Below are positions 1 through 8,315 of a DNA stretch of 64,000 nt, one piece after another. A program made the position numbers and the translations under genes. Below the pieces are notes generated by a model. It did not search any database. It had not been told where the DNA came from and worked only from the letters and a program-made list of their open reading frames with translations. Each line of letters starts with the position of its first letter. Position 1 is the stretch's first letter. The DNA comes from Turicibacter faecis (GTDB taxonomy: Bacteria > Bacillota_I > Bacilli_A > MOL361 > Turicibacteraceae): positions 1,332,001-1,396,000 of the forward strand of contig NZ_AP028127.1 of assembly GCF_037076425.1 (NCBI RefSeq), read 5' to 3'.

Positions 1-2
1 CA

Positions 3-89
3 GCTAGAAACAGTACTGCTGAACTCTTTTATCACAAAAATAAATATGAGGAAGATAAAAAGTTGTTACTTCTCTCTAAGCAACTCTAA
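3..89 (+). CDS. Possible 3' end of a plus-strand gene cut by the window edge
   Basis: One frame is open from the window edge to a TAA at 87-89. It would encode about 28 residues ending in a Lys/Glu/Leu-rich tail (LLLLSKQL). The converging terminator at 115-155 would serve both this gene and mutS2, which supports a real gene end here. The fragment is too short to name a family, and chance openness over 87 bases is possible. Confidence 0.35.
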   Translation, partial: ARNSTAELFYHKNKYEEDKKLLLLSKQL

Positions 90-114
90 TCCCGATTTTC
101 TCTCGATCTTATTC

Positions 115-155
115 AAAAAGCTGACTTCAACAATGGGTTGAAGTCAGCTTTTCAT
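115..155. terminator. Bidirectional terminator between the edge gene and mutS2
   Basis: A perfect 14-bp stem (118-131 pairs with 137-150) with a 5-nt loop is flanked by A-run and T-run sequence, so it can work on both strands. It lies just beyond the mutS2 stop and just after the edge fragment. Confidence 0.85.
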
Positions 156-157
156 TT

Positions 158-2503
158 TTACTTTAACTCGACAACCGTCGCACCAGTTCCACCTTCACCA
201 GCACCACCAAATCTGAATGAGGCCACATGTTTATTTTGTTTTAAATATTTATGAACACCTTGACGGAGAGCCCCTGTTCCGTGCCCATGGATAATTGTCA
301 CCGTTTGATATCCCGCTAACAATACTTCATCCATATATTTATCTAAACGTAACATGGCGTCTTCATAACGTTCACCTCGTAAGTCAAGTTGAATCCCTAT
401 GTCTGTTCGACGCTTATGAATCATTTTACCTTTAGCCGTATCCTTTTTCTTTACAGATTTACGTAAATACTCTAGGTCATCCGCCTTAATATTTACCTTC
501 ATCATGCCAAGCTGAACCATCCATTCTCCATTTTTAGTTTGTTCAATTAATTCCCCTTGACGATTGAGTGAAAGTACCATAACTTCATCTCCCGGCTTCA
601 ATGGAGCCTTGTTACGGGCCTTACGTTTAAACTGCTCGGCTTGCTTTGCCTCTGAGGCCTTTAAAGCAGTTAACTTCTCTGTTAATTCATGATCCTTTAT
701 CGTCAAGTCTGCCGCCTTTTTGGCTTGGCGTAAATCAGCGACAATTTGTTCTGCCTCTTCCTTAGCCTGGCGAATATTTTCAAATGCCTCTTTTTTTATT
801 TGCTCTAATAATTTTTCTCGCTCCGCCTCAAATTTAGCAATTTTTCGCTCATAGTCTAAGCGCATTTGTTCAACTTCCTGATTTTGCTGTTGAAGACCTT
901 GAATTTCTCGATCAAGTTCTAATCCTCGATCCTCTAACTTAGTAATTAAATCCGTTAACTCTGTCTTAGTTGTTTCAACTCGCGTACGAGCTGCCTCTAA
1001 AATTGCCTCTTTTAAGCCAAGACGTTTGGAAATCTCAAAGGCATTTGAACGTCCCGGAACGCCAACTAACAGACGATAGGTAGGTGATAAAGTTTCAATA
1101 TCAAATTCAACAGAAGCATTAATTACATCATCACATTCATAAGCATAAGCCTTCAACTCAGGATAATGGGACGTTGCAATAGTCCTTGCTCCTCTGACCT
1201 TTACATAGTCTAAAATAGAAATGGCTAGCGAGGCCCCCTCTTTCGGATCTGTTCCCGCTCCTAATTCGTCAAAAAGAATTAAGCTATTCACCGTCAAGCG
1301 CTCCATAATACGAACAATATTAGTCATATGAGAAGAAAAGGTTGATAAACTCTGTTCGATACTTTGTTCATCACCAATATCAGCAAAAACATGGTCAAAA
1401 ATAGCTAACTGTGAAGAAGCATGCGCAGGAATCAAAAGTCCAGACTGCGCCATCAACGTCAGTAAACCTACCGTTTTTAATGTGACCGTTTTTCCTCCGG
1501 TATTAGGACCGGTAATCACAATTGTTGTGTATTCATCACCAATTTCAATGTCATTTGCGACCACTGTACGCGCATCAATCAACGGGTGTCTTGCCCCGAC
1601 AAGACGTATAATCCCCTTTTGGTTCATCTTTGGACGTATTCCGTGAATAAGGCGGGCATATTTCCCCTTAGCAAACATAAAGTCAATTTCACTTAAAACG
1701 TCGACATTAACAGATAATTCGTCCACAAACTTTTTAACCTCTTCTGTTAATGCCCTTAAAATACGCTCAATTTCGCGACGTTCTTCCACATGGTATTCTT
1801 GTAACTTATTATTTAAATCCACCACTTCTTTTGGTTCAATAAAATACGTATTTCCCGAAGACGACTGATCATGTACGGTTCCACCAAATGTATTTTTAGC
1901 TTCCGCACGCACGGGAACAACGTATCGCTCATTTCGAATCGTTACAATTCCATCGGTTAATTTATTTCGACGTTCAGCCACAACCTGATTTAACTTCTCT
2001 TTAATTCGACTTTCCGTTGCTTGAATCGCTCGTCGGATGGTACGCAGCTCAGGTGAGGCGCTATCTAAAACGGATCCCGTTTCATCAATACAATCATTAA
2101 TGGCTGATTGCAAACGATTTAGTGAGACTAGACTGTCTACCTGTGACATAAAAATTGGGGCCTCAACTTTTATATCTGTTAACCGATCCGAAAACGCCTT
2201 AAGTTGAGAAACGGCATATAATAGTCGGCTAATACTTAAAAGTTCGTTTGCACTCAGTAACGCCGAAATTTTAGCTCGTTTAATCGGTTCCGTAATATCA
2301 CTTACACCCCCGAGCGGAGCCTCACCCAATGCTAAAATAATCTTTAATGCTTCATCTGATTGATTTAACGTATACTCTACCTGCTTCTCATCTGTAGAGG
2401 GCATTAATAAAGCTACCCGCTTTAATCCTAGTGATGACGCACATAATGATTCAACTGTCTGTTTAATTTTATGAAATTCTAATATTTGAATGGCTTGTTT
2501 CAT
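158..2503 (-). CDS. mutS2: MutS2 family ATPase/endonuclease
   Basis: MutS2 in Firmicutes acts on branched DNA and on stalled or collided ribosomes rather than in classical mismatch repair. The 781-residue protein has the MutS core and clamp, a Walker A motif GPNTGGKT near residue 335, the Walker B region LILFDELGAGTDP, a long coiled coil in the 500-630 region and a C-terminal Smr domain with LDLRG and HGHGTG. It lacks the mismatch-binding N-terminal domain of MutS1, and its length is normal for the family. The ATG is preceded by GGAG. A terminator directly follows the stop. Confidence 0.96.
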   Translation of the reverse strand: MKQAIQILEFHKIKQTVESLCASSLGLKRVALLMPSTDEKQVEYTLNQSDEALKIILALGEAPLGGVSDITEPIKRAKISALLSANELLSISRLLYAVSQLKAFSDRLTDIKVEAPIFMSQVDSLVSLNRLQSAINDCIDETGSVLDSASPELRTIRRAIQATESRIKEKLNQVVAERRNKLTDGIVTIRNERYVVPVRAEAKNTFGGTVHDQSSSGNTYFIEPKEVVDLNNKLQEYHVEERREIERILRALTEEVKKFVDELSVNVDVLSEIDFMFAKGKYARLIHGIRPKMNQKGIIRLVGARHPLIDARTVVANDIEIGDEYTTIVITGPNTGGKTVTLKTVGLLTLMAQSGLLIPAHASSQLAIFDHVFADIGDEQSIEQSLSTFSSHMTNIVRIMERLTVNSLILFDELGAGTDPKEGASLAISILDYVKVRGARTIATSHYPELKAYAYECDDVINASVEFDIETLSPTYRLLVGVPGRSNAFEISKRLGLKEAILEAARTRVETTKTELTDLITKLEDRGLELDREIQGLQQQNQEVEQMRLDYERKIAKFEAEREKLLEQIKKEAFENIRQAKEEAEQIVADLRQAKKAADLTIKDHELTEKLTALKASEAKQAEQFKRKARNKAPLKPGDEVMVLSLNRQGELIEQTKNGEWMVQLGMMKVNIKADDLEYLRKSVKKKDTAKGKMIHKRRTDIGIQLDLRGERYEDAMLRLDKYMDEVLLAGYQTVTIIHGHGTGALRQGVHKYLKQNKHVASFRFGGAGEGGTGATVVELK

Positions 2504-2758
2504 TCATCTCACTCCAACTGCCTAAAAAATGCAAATATATTATCGATGTTATTTTATCACAAATTTACCTAAAAACCTAGCCATGTCTATTGATGACATC
2601 CACTCATTAAAAATATATAATCTCTTTTATTATTTCACTTCATTGAAATTTTTATTCCCGGCCCTGCGTCCCTTACGGAAAAAGATTATATTTTCATAGG
2701 AAACATCTCCTTTTTCTGTTAAAATCATACTAGACACTGAAGAAAGGCAGGAAAGACT
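2504..2758. other. Divergent intergenic region between mutS2 and rnhC
   Basis: About 255 bases between divergently read genes, presumably holding both promoters. A TAAAAT-like -10 for rnhC lies near 2719-2724. There is no convincing -35, small ORF or RNA gene. Confidence 0.4.
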
Positions 2759-3670
2759 ATGGCCACTATTACATTAACTGTTTCTCAAGAAAAATTAGAA
2801 AAAATGTACCTGCATTATAGCAAACATATCGTTAAAATTCCTAACCATACACTATTCCAAGCAAAAACGGCAAACTGTACAATTACAGCCTATCTAAGTA
2901 AAAAAGTAGTTTTTCAAGGAAAATCACCTGAAGTAGAAGCTAAACAATGGGGATCTTCTGCTCAATCAACTCCTAAAACAACGATATCACACTCACAACT
3001 TCCCGAACAAATCGCAACAATGAGTGCCGTCGGATGCGATGAAGTTGGCACAGGCGATTATTTTGGACCATTAGTCGTTTGTTGTGCCTACGTCCCGCAG
3101 GATCAAATAAAAAAACTTCAAGACATGGGAGTTAAAGATTCTAAAGCATTAAAAGATAGCGAAATTTTGCACCTTGCCAAACAAATCGAACCCTATATTA
3201 AACACCAGGTTCTTATTCTACCTAATCAAAAATATAACGAGATGATAGACCGGGGAATGAATGCAAATTCAATTAAAGCTTTTTTACACAATCAAGCTTT
3301 ACTGAAACTTACCGCTTCGCTTAACCCCTACCCAGAGTATTTAATTATGGATGAATTTGTTAATGAAAGAAAGTATTTTGAATACTTAACCCAACTGCCT
3401 AAACAATCTCCTATCATTAAAGATCACCTGTATTTTATACAAAAAGGTGAATCTGTTCATATAGCCGTAGCAGCAGCATCTATTTTAGCACGCGCCTCAT
3501 TTGTCAAATATATGTCCATTATGAGTAAAAAATTAAACTTTGAGTTACCTAAAGGTGCTGGAGATCCAGTTGATGTAGCAGGACGTCGACTTATCCAACA
3601 ACTCAATACGCAACAGTTTAAGGACCTAACAAAATGGCACTTTGCTAACACAAAAAAAATTATAAAATAA
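2759..3670 (+). CDS. rnhC: Ribonuclease HIII
   Basis: RNase HIII cleaves the RNA strand of RNA-DNA hybrids. The 303-residue protein has the N-terminal TBP-like substrate-binding domain typical of RNase HIII (about residues 1-85). The type 2 RNase H core follows, with the signature DEVGTGDYFGP near residue 95, then KDSK, and further acidic residues in IMDEF. Length is as expected. The ATG follows AGGAAAGACT. It is one of the few plus-strand genes here and converges on the rhomboid gene through a shared terminator. Confidence 0.95.
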   Translation: MATITLTVSQEKLEKMYLHYSKHIVKIPNHTLFQAKTANCTITAYLSKKVVFQGKSPEVEAKQWGSSAQSTPKTTISHSQLPEQIATMSAVGCDEVGTGDYFGPLVVCCAYVPQDQIKKLQDMGVKDSKALKDSEILHLAKQIEPYIKHQVLILPNQKYNEMIDRGMNANSIKAFLHNQALLKLTASLNPYPEYLIMDEFVNERKYFEYLTQLPKQSPIIKDHLYFIQKGESVHIAVAAASILARASFVKYMSIMSKKLNFELPKGAGDPVDVAGRRLIQQLNTQQFKDLTKWHFANTKKIIK

Positions 3671-3700
3671 AAAAAGTTCGCGATGCGAACTTTTTTTATT
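3671..3700. terminator. Bidirectional terminator between rnhC and the rhomboid gene
   Basis: An 11-bp stem (3671-3681 with 3685-3695) with a GAT loop is flanked by A and T runs on both sides. It sits between convergent genes and reaches into the rhomboid stop region. Confidence 0.9.
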
Positions 3701-4973
3701 GAACCCATTCATTTGGATCAAGTTTTAAACGCTGTTTAAACACTTCTAACTTTTCTATTTGGTGGGTTTGATAATAATAGGCCATAACACTACGGTTATA
3801 AGTACTATAATCTGTTTGACTTGTTAAATAGGCCCCACGGTTAAAAAGCCCCGTGATTAAAATAAGTAAGGTTGCTCCAGCTAAAAATGTACGTGAGATA
3901 TAATACGACTGTTTGGGCACACCTAAAATACTTGCGATTAAAAAGCCTCCTAAAAAACCTCCTAAGTGTCCATAAACATCAATACCCGGCTCAATTATGA
4001 TCCAAAAAATTGAAAAGATTAAAATAGGAAACACTAATGTGCGAACAAAGTGCATAAATATTTTTCGCTGTTCTAGCCCTAAAAATAAAATCGCTCCTAA
4101 TAACCCATAGGCAACGGTAGAGGCACCAATAGATAACCCTTCTACAAAGGCATAACTACACAAATTACCAAAAATAGCGGAGCCAATCATTAATATAATC
4201 ATTCGCCACCACCCAAAAACGTGCTCTACCATCCGTCCAAATTGATAAATAAATACCACGTTAAATAGAAGATGCATTAAATCAAAATGTAAAAAGGATG
4301 GCGTTAATAACCGATAATAATCCCCCGATAATATGAGCGGATTATATTTTGCCCCATAATTAATAGCAATTGGAACGAGCCATTCCTTTATCGGTTGAAG
4401 ATGTAAAAAAAGGAAGACCGCTGTTAAAACGATTAAAAATGTATACGTGACGATTGCCCGTGATTGAAACATTAACATGTTCTTGACATGAAGTGCCTTC
4501 TCTTTTGTCGACTCATGCATCTGAGCCATGACCTGTGCCATGGGTTGCTCAAGCTCAGCAGATTGCAAATGAGAAAAAAGTTGCTGCAACTCGACATTTT
4601 TTTTAAAGTCACTCGCTTCATTAATATCAATTACCTTTAAATAATGGCGATCATCATTTAATAAATGGGGGCGTGTAGGATTAATATTAAGAATAAGAAC
4701 ATTTAATCGTCCCATTAAATAACGACGACGAAGGCGAGCACGTATCACATGCACCTGTTTAAAAAGTTGTGTTGTTTGTTCTTCATTAAACATACTCCGC
4801 TGATTAAGATAAATGAGTTGTACCGTTGGATGCGATAAATTTTCTAACCAAACATCTCGCTCATTTCCAACATACACATAACCTTCCTCTGACATTAAAT
4901 AATGGACGATGTTCATCGCTAATTCACTTTGAATTTCTATCCGAATTTCTTTCATCACACCTCGATTTGTCAT
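3696..4973 (-). CDS. Rhomboid family intramembrane serine protease (GluP/YqgP-like)
   Basis: A polytopic membrane protease predicted to cleave membrane-protein substrates. The 425 residues start with a soluble domain of about 170 residues. A rhomboid membrane core follows, with HFDLMHLLFN, a serine motif GASTVAYGLLGA and the partner histidine in HLGGFLGGFL. The catalytic Ser and His are both present. The residue after the serine is Thr rather than the usual Gly, and the C-terminal TPR repeats of B. subtilis GluP are missing. It lies 18 bp after the RluD-type gene, so cotranscription is likely. An internal ATG at codon 7 is an alternative start. Confidence 0.88.
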   Translation of the reverse strand: MTNRGVMKEIRIEIQSELAMNIVHYLMSEEGYVYVGNERDVWLENLSHPTVQLIYLNQRSMFNEEQTTQLFKQVHVIRARLRRRYLMGRLNVLILNINPTRPHLLNDDRHYLKVIDINEASDFKKNVELQQLFSHLQSAELEQPMAQVMAQMHESTKEKALHVKNMLMFQSRAIVTYTFLIVLTAVFLFLHLQPIKEWLVPIAINYGAKYNPLILSGDYYRLLTPSFLHFDLMHLLFNVVFIYQFGRMVEHVFGWWRMIILMIGSAIFGNLCSYAFVEGLSIGASTVAYGLLGAILFLGLEQRKIFMHFVRTLVFPILIFSIFWIIIEPGIDVYGHLGGFLGGFLIASILGVPKQSYYISRTFLAGATLLILITGLFNRGAYLTSQTDYSTYNRSVMAYYYQTHQIEKLEVFKQRLKLDPNEWVQ

Positions 4974-4990
4974 CTCATCATCACCCGTAC

Positions 4991-5905
4991 CTATCCTAAT
5001 TTTTCAAGGCTCTCAAGAGCTTCTTCAAAATAGGAAGGCAGTTCAGCCGAAAACTCTAAGTACTTTCCGGTTTTAGGATGATCAAAACCTAAAACTGCTG
5101 CGTGTAAAAATTGACCCCATTCACTACTAATTGTTTTACGTGGTCCGTATTGTGGATCTCCAGCTAAAGGATAACCGATATATTTCATATGAACACGGAT
5201 TTGATGCGTGCGTCCAGTCTCTAAACGGCATTCAATTAAGGTAAAATTTTTGAAGCGACGTAACACTTTAAAGTGAGTAACTGCATGCTTTCCACCTTCG
5301 ATTACCGTCATTTTTTTTCGATCCTTTGGATCTCGGCCAATCGGGGCATCAACCGTCCCATTATCATGAGGAATTTCGCCATGAACAAGGGCAATATACC
5401 GACGAGTTACTGTTTTTTCCACTAACTGATTAACAAGCGATTCATGCGCAAGGTCATTTTTTGCCACCATGAGTAAACCTGATGTATCTTTATCAATACG
5501 ATGCACAATTCCTGGACGTAAAACCCCATTTATTCCTGATAAATTTTTTGCTTGAGCCATTAATCCATTTACAAGTGTTCCACTCATACTTCCTGGAGCA
5601 GGATGAACAACCATACCTGATGGTTTGTTCACTACCATTACATAGTCGTCTTCATAGACAATATCTAAATCCATGTCTTCTGGAACAACATCCAACGCTT
5701 CTGGTTCGGGAATAGTTAGATGGATTTGATCATTCAAACGGCATTTATAGTTTGCTTTTTCCACTTTTTCATTGATCAGGACTTTTTTATCCTTAATTAA
5801 TTGTTGAATATACGAGCGGGATAAATCGCTAAATAATTCACTTAATACTTTATCTAGTCGAACACCTACTAACTCCTCTGGTACGATTACTAATTCTTGG
5901 TCCAT
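4991..5905 (-). CDS. RluD-type pseudouridine synthase
   Basis: It should convert specific uridines in large-subunit rRNA to pseudouridine. An N-terminal S4 RNA-binding domain (VRLDKVLSELF) is followed by the RluA-family catalytic domain with HRIDKDTSGLL, which holds the catalytic Asp, and RTHQIRVH near the C terminus. I chose the ATG at 5905 (304 residues) because AAAGGACG lies upstream at workable spacing. An in-frame ATG at 5932 is possible. It sits directly downstream of lspA, as in Bacillus. Confidence 0.93.
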   Translation of the reverse strand: MDQELVIVPEELVGVRLDKVLSELFSDLSRSYIQQLIKDKKVLINEKVEKANYKCRLNDQIHLTIPEPEALDVVPEDMDLDIVYEDDYVMVVNKPSGMVVHPAPGSMSGTLVNGLMAQAKNLSGINGVLRPGIVHRIDKDTSGLLMVAKNDLAHESLVNQLVEKTVTRRYIALVHGEIPHDNGTVDAPIGRDPKDRKKMTVIEGGKHAVTHFKVLRRFKNFTLIECRLETGRTHQIRVHMKYIGYPLAGDPQYGPRKTISSEWGQFLHAAVLGFDHPKTGKYLEFSAELPSYFEEALESLEKLG

Positions 5906-5981
5906 AAATTGCACGTCCTTTCCATAAAGCAAAACTACCCTTTATAACCTCCCCGTTTATCTTTTCATATCATTTTTAATG

Positions 5982-6443
5982 TTATCCGCGTTTTTTAACA
6001 TCTAAAACAGCATCAATTCCCATTAATAAAACACCTATACACAAGGCACTATCGGCAATATTAAAGATAGGAAAATCATACCCAAAAATATAAACATTAA
6101 TAAAATCGGTGACTTGCTGATAAAGCACACGATCAATTAAATTTCCTAGGGCTCCCCCTAAAATTAACGATAACGCAATTAAAAGCAATTTTTCTTTTTT
6201 AACATCTAACTTTTTAATCCATAGAACAACCATTGTGACGACTAAAACTGTAACGACATAGAAGAAAATCATTTTACCTTGTAATATTCCCCAAGCAGCC
6301 CCCTGGTTACGGTGCGACGTCAAATATAAAAAATGATCAATTAATGGGATAGATTGACCAATTGTCATATATTTCATCACTAAAAATTTAGATAATTGGT
6401 CAATAATTAGTGAGGAAACAACGATAAAAAAAGAAAGCCACAT
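5982..6443 (-). CDS. lspA: Lipoprotein signal peptidase (signal peptidase II)
   Basis: This membrane aspartic protease removes signal peptides from lipidated prolipoproteins. The 153-residue protein has four hydrophobic segments. The two catalytic aspartates lie in GNLIDR and FNIADSAL, both canonical. Length is normal. The order lspA then rluD matches the usual Firmicute arrangement. Confidence 0.96.
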   Translation of the reverse strand: MWLSFFIVVSSLIIDQLSKFLVMKYMTIGQSIPLIDHFLYLTSHRNQGAAWGILQGKMIFFYVVTVLVVTMVVLWIKKLDVKKEKLLLIALSLILGGALGNLIDRVLYQQVTDFINVYIFGYDFPIFNIADSALCIGVLLMGIDAVLDVKKRG

Positions 6444-6561
6444 TTATTTCACTACTCCTTTATTCTTCATTTTACCTTGACATTTCACCATTATAACAAA
6501 CAATTTATTTTTTGTATACATTCCCCAATCCTTACCAAGATATCTCGACATTCAGTCCATC

Positions 6562-7041
6562 TTATTCCTTTAATTCGAGTTGAATAGAAACTGCTATTGT
6601 TCCCATTTGACGATAGGTGACACCTGCCGCATCTAACATTCGTTTAGAAGCCAACGTACTATCCGTATTCGCATATTTGTCACTCATAAAGATAATTTCA
6701 TCAATTCCAGACTGGATAATATATTTTGCACACTCATGACAAGGAAATAACGAAACATATAATCGACATCCACTTAAATTTCCAGTGCTATTTAAAATTG
6801 CGTTTTGCTCAGCATGGACAACATACGGATATTTTGTTTTTAGAAAATCCCCTTCACGTTCCCATGGAAATTCTTGATCTGAACACCCTCTTGGAAATCC
6901 ATTATAACCAATTCCTACAATACGATTTTTTTTATTAACAATGCATGCTCCAACTTGGGTTTGAGGGTCCTTGCTTCTCATCGCCGATAAGAGTGCAATC
7001 CCCATAAAATATTCGTCCCAACTTAAATAAGTTTCCCGCAT
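6562..7041 (-). CDS. comEB: dCMP deaminase family protein (ComEB-like)
   Basis: A zinc-dependent deaminase expected to convert dCMP to dUMP in thymidylate supply. The 159 residues contain the zinc site HAEQNAIL (His, and Glu as proton shuttle) and [10 protein letters not shown] (two Cys). Length and motifs match the deoxycytidylate deaminase/ComEB family. The ATG is preceded by GGAGGTG. Despite the name there are no competence genes nearby, so a nucleotide-metabolism role is more likely. Confidence 0.92.
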   Translation of the reverse strand: MRETYLSWDEYFMGIALLSAMRSKDPQTQVGACIVNKKNRIVGIGYNGFPRGCSDQEFPWEREGDFLKTKYPYVVHAEQNAILNSTGNLSGCRLYVSLFPCHECAKYIIQSGIDEIIFMSDKYANTDSTLASKRMLDAAGVTYRQMGTIAVSIQLELKE

Positions 7042-7207
7042 TTATTAAGGCACCTCCAACTCTTCTGTTTTTACTATCTACTCTATGACCACCTTTTGTT
7101 GATCAGAGAAAAATTGCTACTATCGATCCTGTCAGTCTTTTTACCTTAGGAAGCGCCTAACGAACAACATCTTCTCAGATATTTCTTTTCCACCATGAAT
7201 CATAGGC

Positions 7208-8143
7208 TTATTCTGAATAAATATTTAAAATATTAGCTTCTATTTTATCTTGAGAACTAGTCTTAGAACGTGTTAATGATTGTATTTGGTAATCTAAATT
7301 TTCGTTAATTAACGTAAACTTTCCAGTTAATTGTTCCACCTCTAAGTGTTTCAAGTAAAGATTTTCTCCAGTGAAATCACCGTTTACCGTTTCAGCGGAT
7401 AACCTTCCTCCATCTAAGTCAGATAATTGAAATTCACCATTCACTGTTTCAAATGAAAACTCATCTGAGTCAACTTGATTAACTTTTAAGGCTCCATTCA
7501 CAGCTTCTAAATCAAGAGATGTTAAAAATTCACTCTTGTTTACAAAGATATGTCCATTTACTAGCTCCAACTCACCTTCTTTAAAGGTAGAACGAGTCAC
7601 ACTAATCTGTCCATTCACTACCTCAACATTTAAATCTCGTCCATCTGCTTCTAAGCAAACATTTCCATTCACCGTTTCTAAATCAAAATCGACGGTATCA
7701 CCAGGAACCTGTATAGTAATCTTCGCTTTTTTCTCTTTCATGTCACCAAATGGCCAAATGAAAGGTTGTTTTTTTTCTTTGATCACGAGTTCCCTGTCAG
7801 TTCTATCCATCCGATAATGCTCTGGACGATCCGTACTGATTTTAACTCCTAGTTCTCCATTTTTCGATTTTTCAATCATAACATCCGCTTGAATTAATTC
7901 AACACTTACGTCAAAAGGTGTATCTACCGGCAATGTAAAGTAGCTTTCATGAATAGATTCCCCATTTGACCCTATTTCATACGATAAATTTGTTGTTCCC
8001 CCAAATCGAGGATCTAAAAATCTAGATAAAATATGATCAACTTTCATCGGTAAATCAATTACTCGAGTTAAAATTCCCGTTATTATTCCGGCAATAATTA
8101 CACTCATTAAAATAATAGAAAACCCTTTAATCTTTCTCCCCAT
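7208..8143 (-). CDS. Membrane-anchored DUF4097-like repeat protein
   Basis: Start set at the ATG at 8143, which has a strong GGGGGG ribosome site 7 bases upstream; this gives 311 residues. The order is a short basic N terminus, one transmembrane segment (about residues 6-27), then an extracytoplasmic beta-rich region. Six VNG motifs recur there at 18-20 residue intervals, as in the putative-adhesin/DUF4097 family with a stacked beta-solenoid. B. subtilis relatives such as YvlB are linked to cell-envelope stress, but function here is unknown. It appears monocistronic. Confidence 0.72.
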   Translation of the reverse strand: MGRKIKGFSIILMSVIIAGIITGILTRVIDLPMKVDHILSRFLDPRFGGTTNLSYEIGSNGESIHESYFTLPVDTPFDVSVELIQADVMIEKSKNGELGVKISTDRPEHYRMDRTDRELVIKEKKQPFIWPFGDMKEKKAKITIQVPGDTVDFDLETVNGNVCLEADGRDLNVEVVNGQISVTRSTFKEGELELVNGHIFVNKSEFLTSLDLEAVNGALKVNQVDSDEFSFETVNGEFQLSDLDGGRLSAETVNGDFTGENLYLKHLEVEQLTGKFTLINENLDYQIQSLTRSKTSSQDKIEANILNIYSE

Positions 8144-8282
8144 ATAAATCCCCCCTAAAATACAACATAAGGAACTTGACGCTAAAATGGCCCCTCCGTG
8201 ATAACACAAATTATTTAAAGTTTCTCTTCATTTTATGCAAAAATAATCAAAAATTTTCCTCTTTATCATTCATTAATAGAAA

Positions 8283-8312
8283 GGACAATAACCTAAAGGC
8301 TATTGTCCATCT
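8283..8312 (-). terminator. ileS terminator
   Basis: A 12-base stem with one mismatch (GGACAATA as outer arm) lies at 8283-8308, just past the ileS stop. On the minus strand TTTCTATT follows. Confidence 0.75.
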
Positions 8313-8315
8313 GAA

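Noticed and set aside
3457-3708. Minus-strand 83-codon ORF over the end of rnhC
   Set aside because: It lies antisense within a clear gene and across the shared terminator. No ribosome site or recognisable domain.
7536-7817. Plus-strand 93-codon ORF inside the DUF4097-like gene
   Set aside because: Its Ser/Thr/Phe-rich sequence is the antisense image of the VNG repeats, with no ribosome site.
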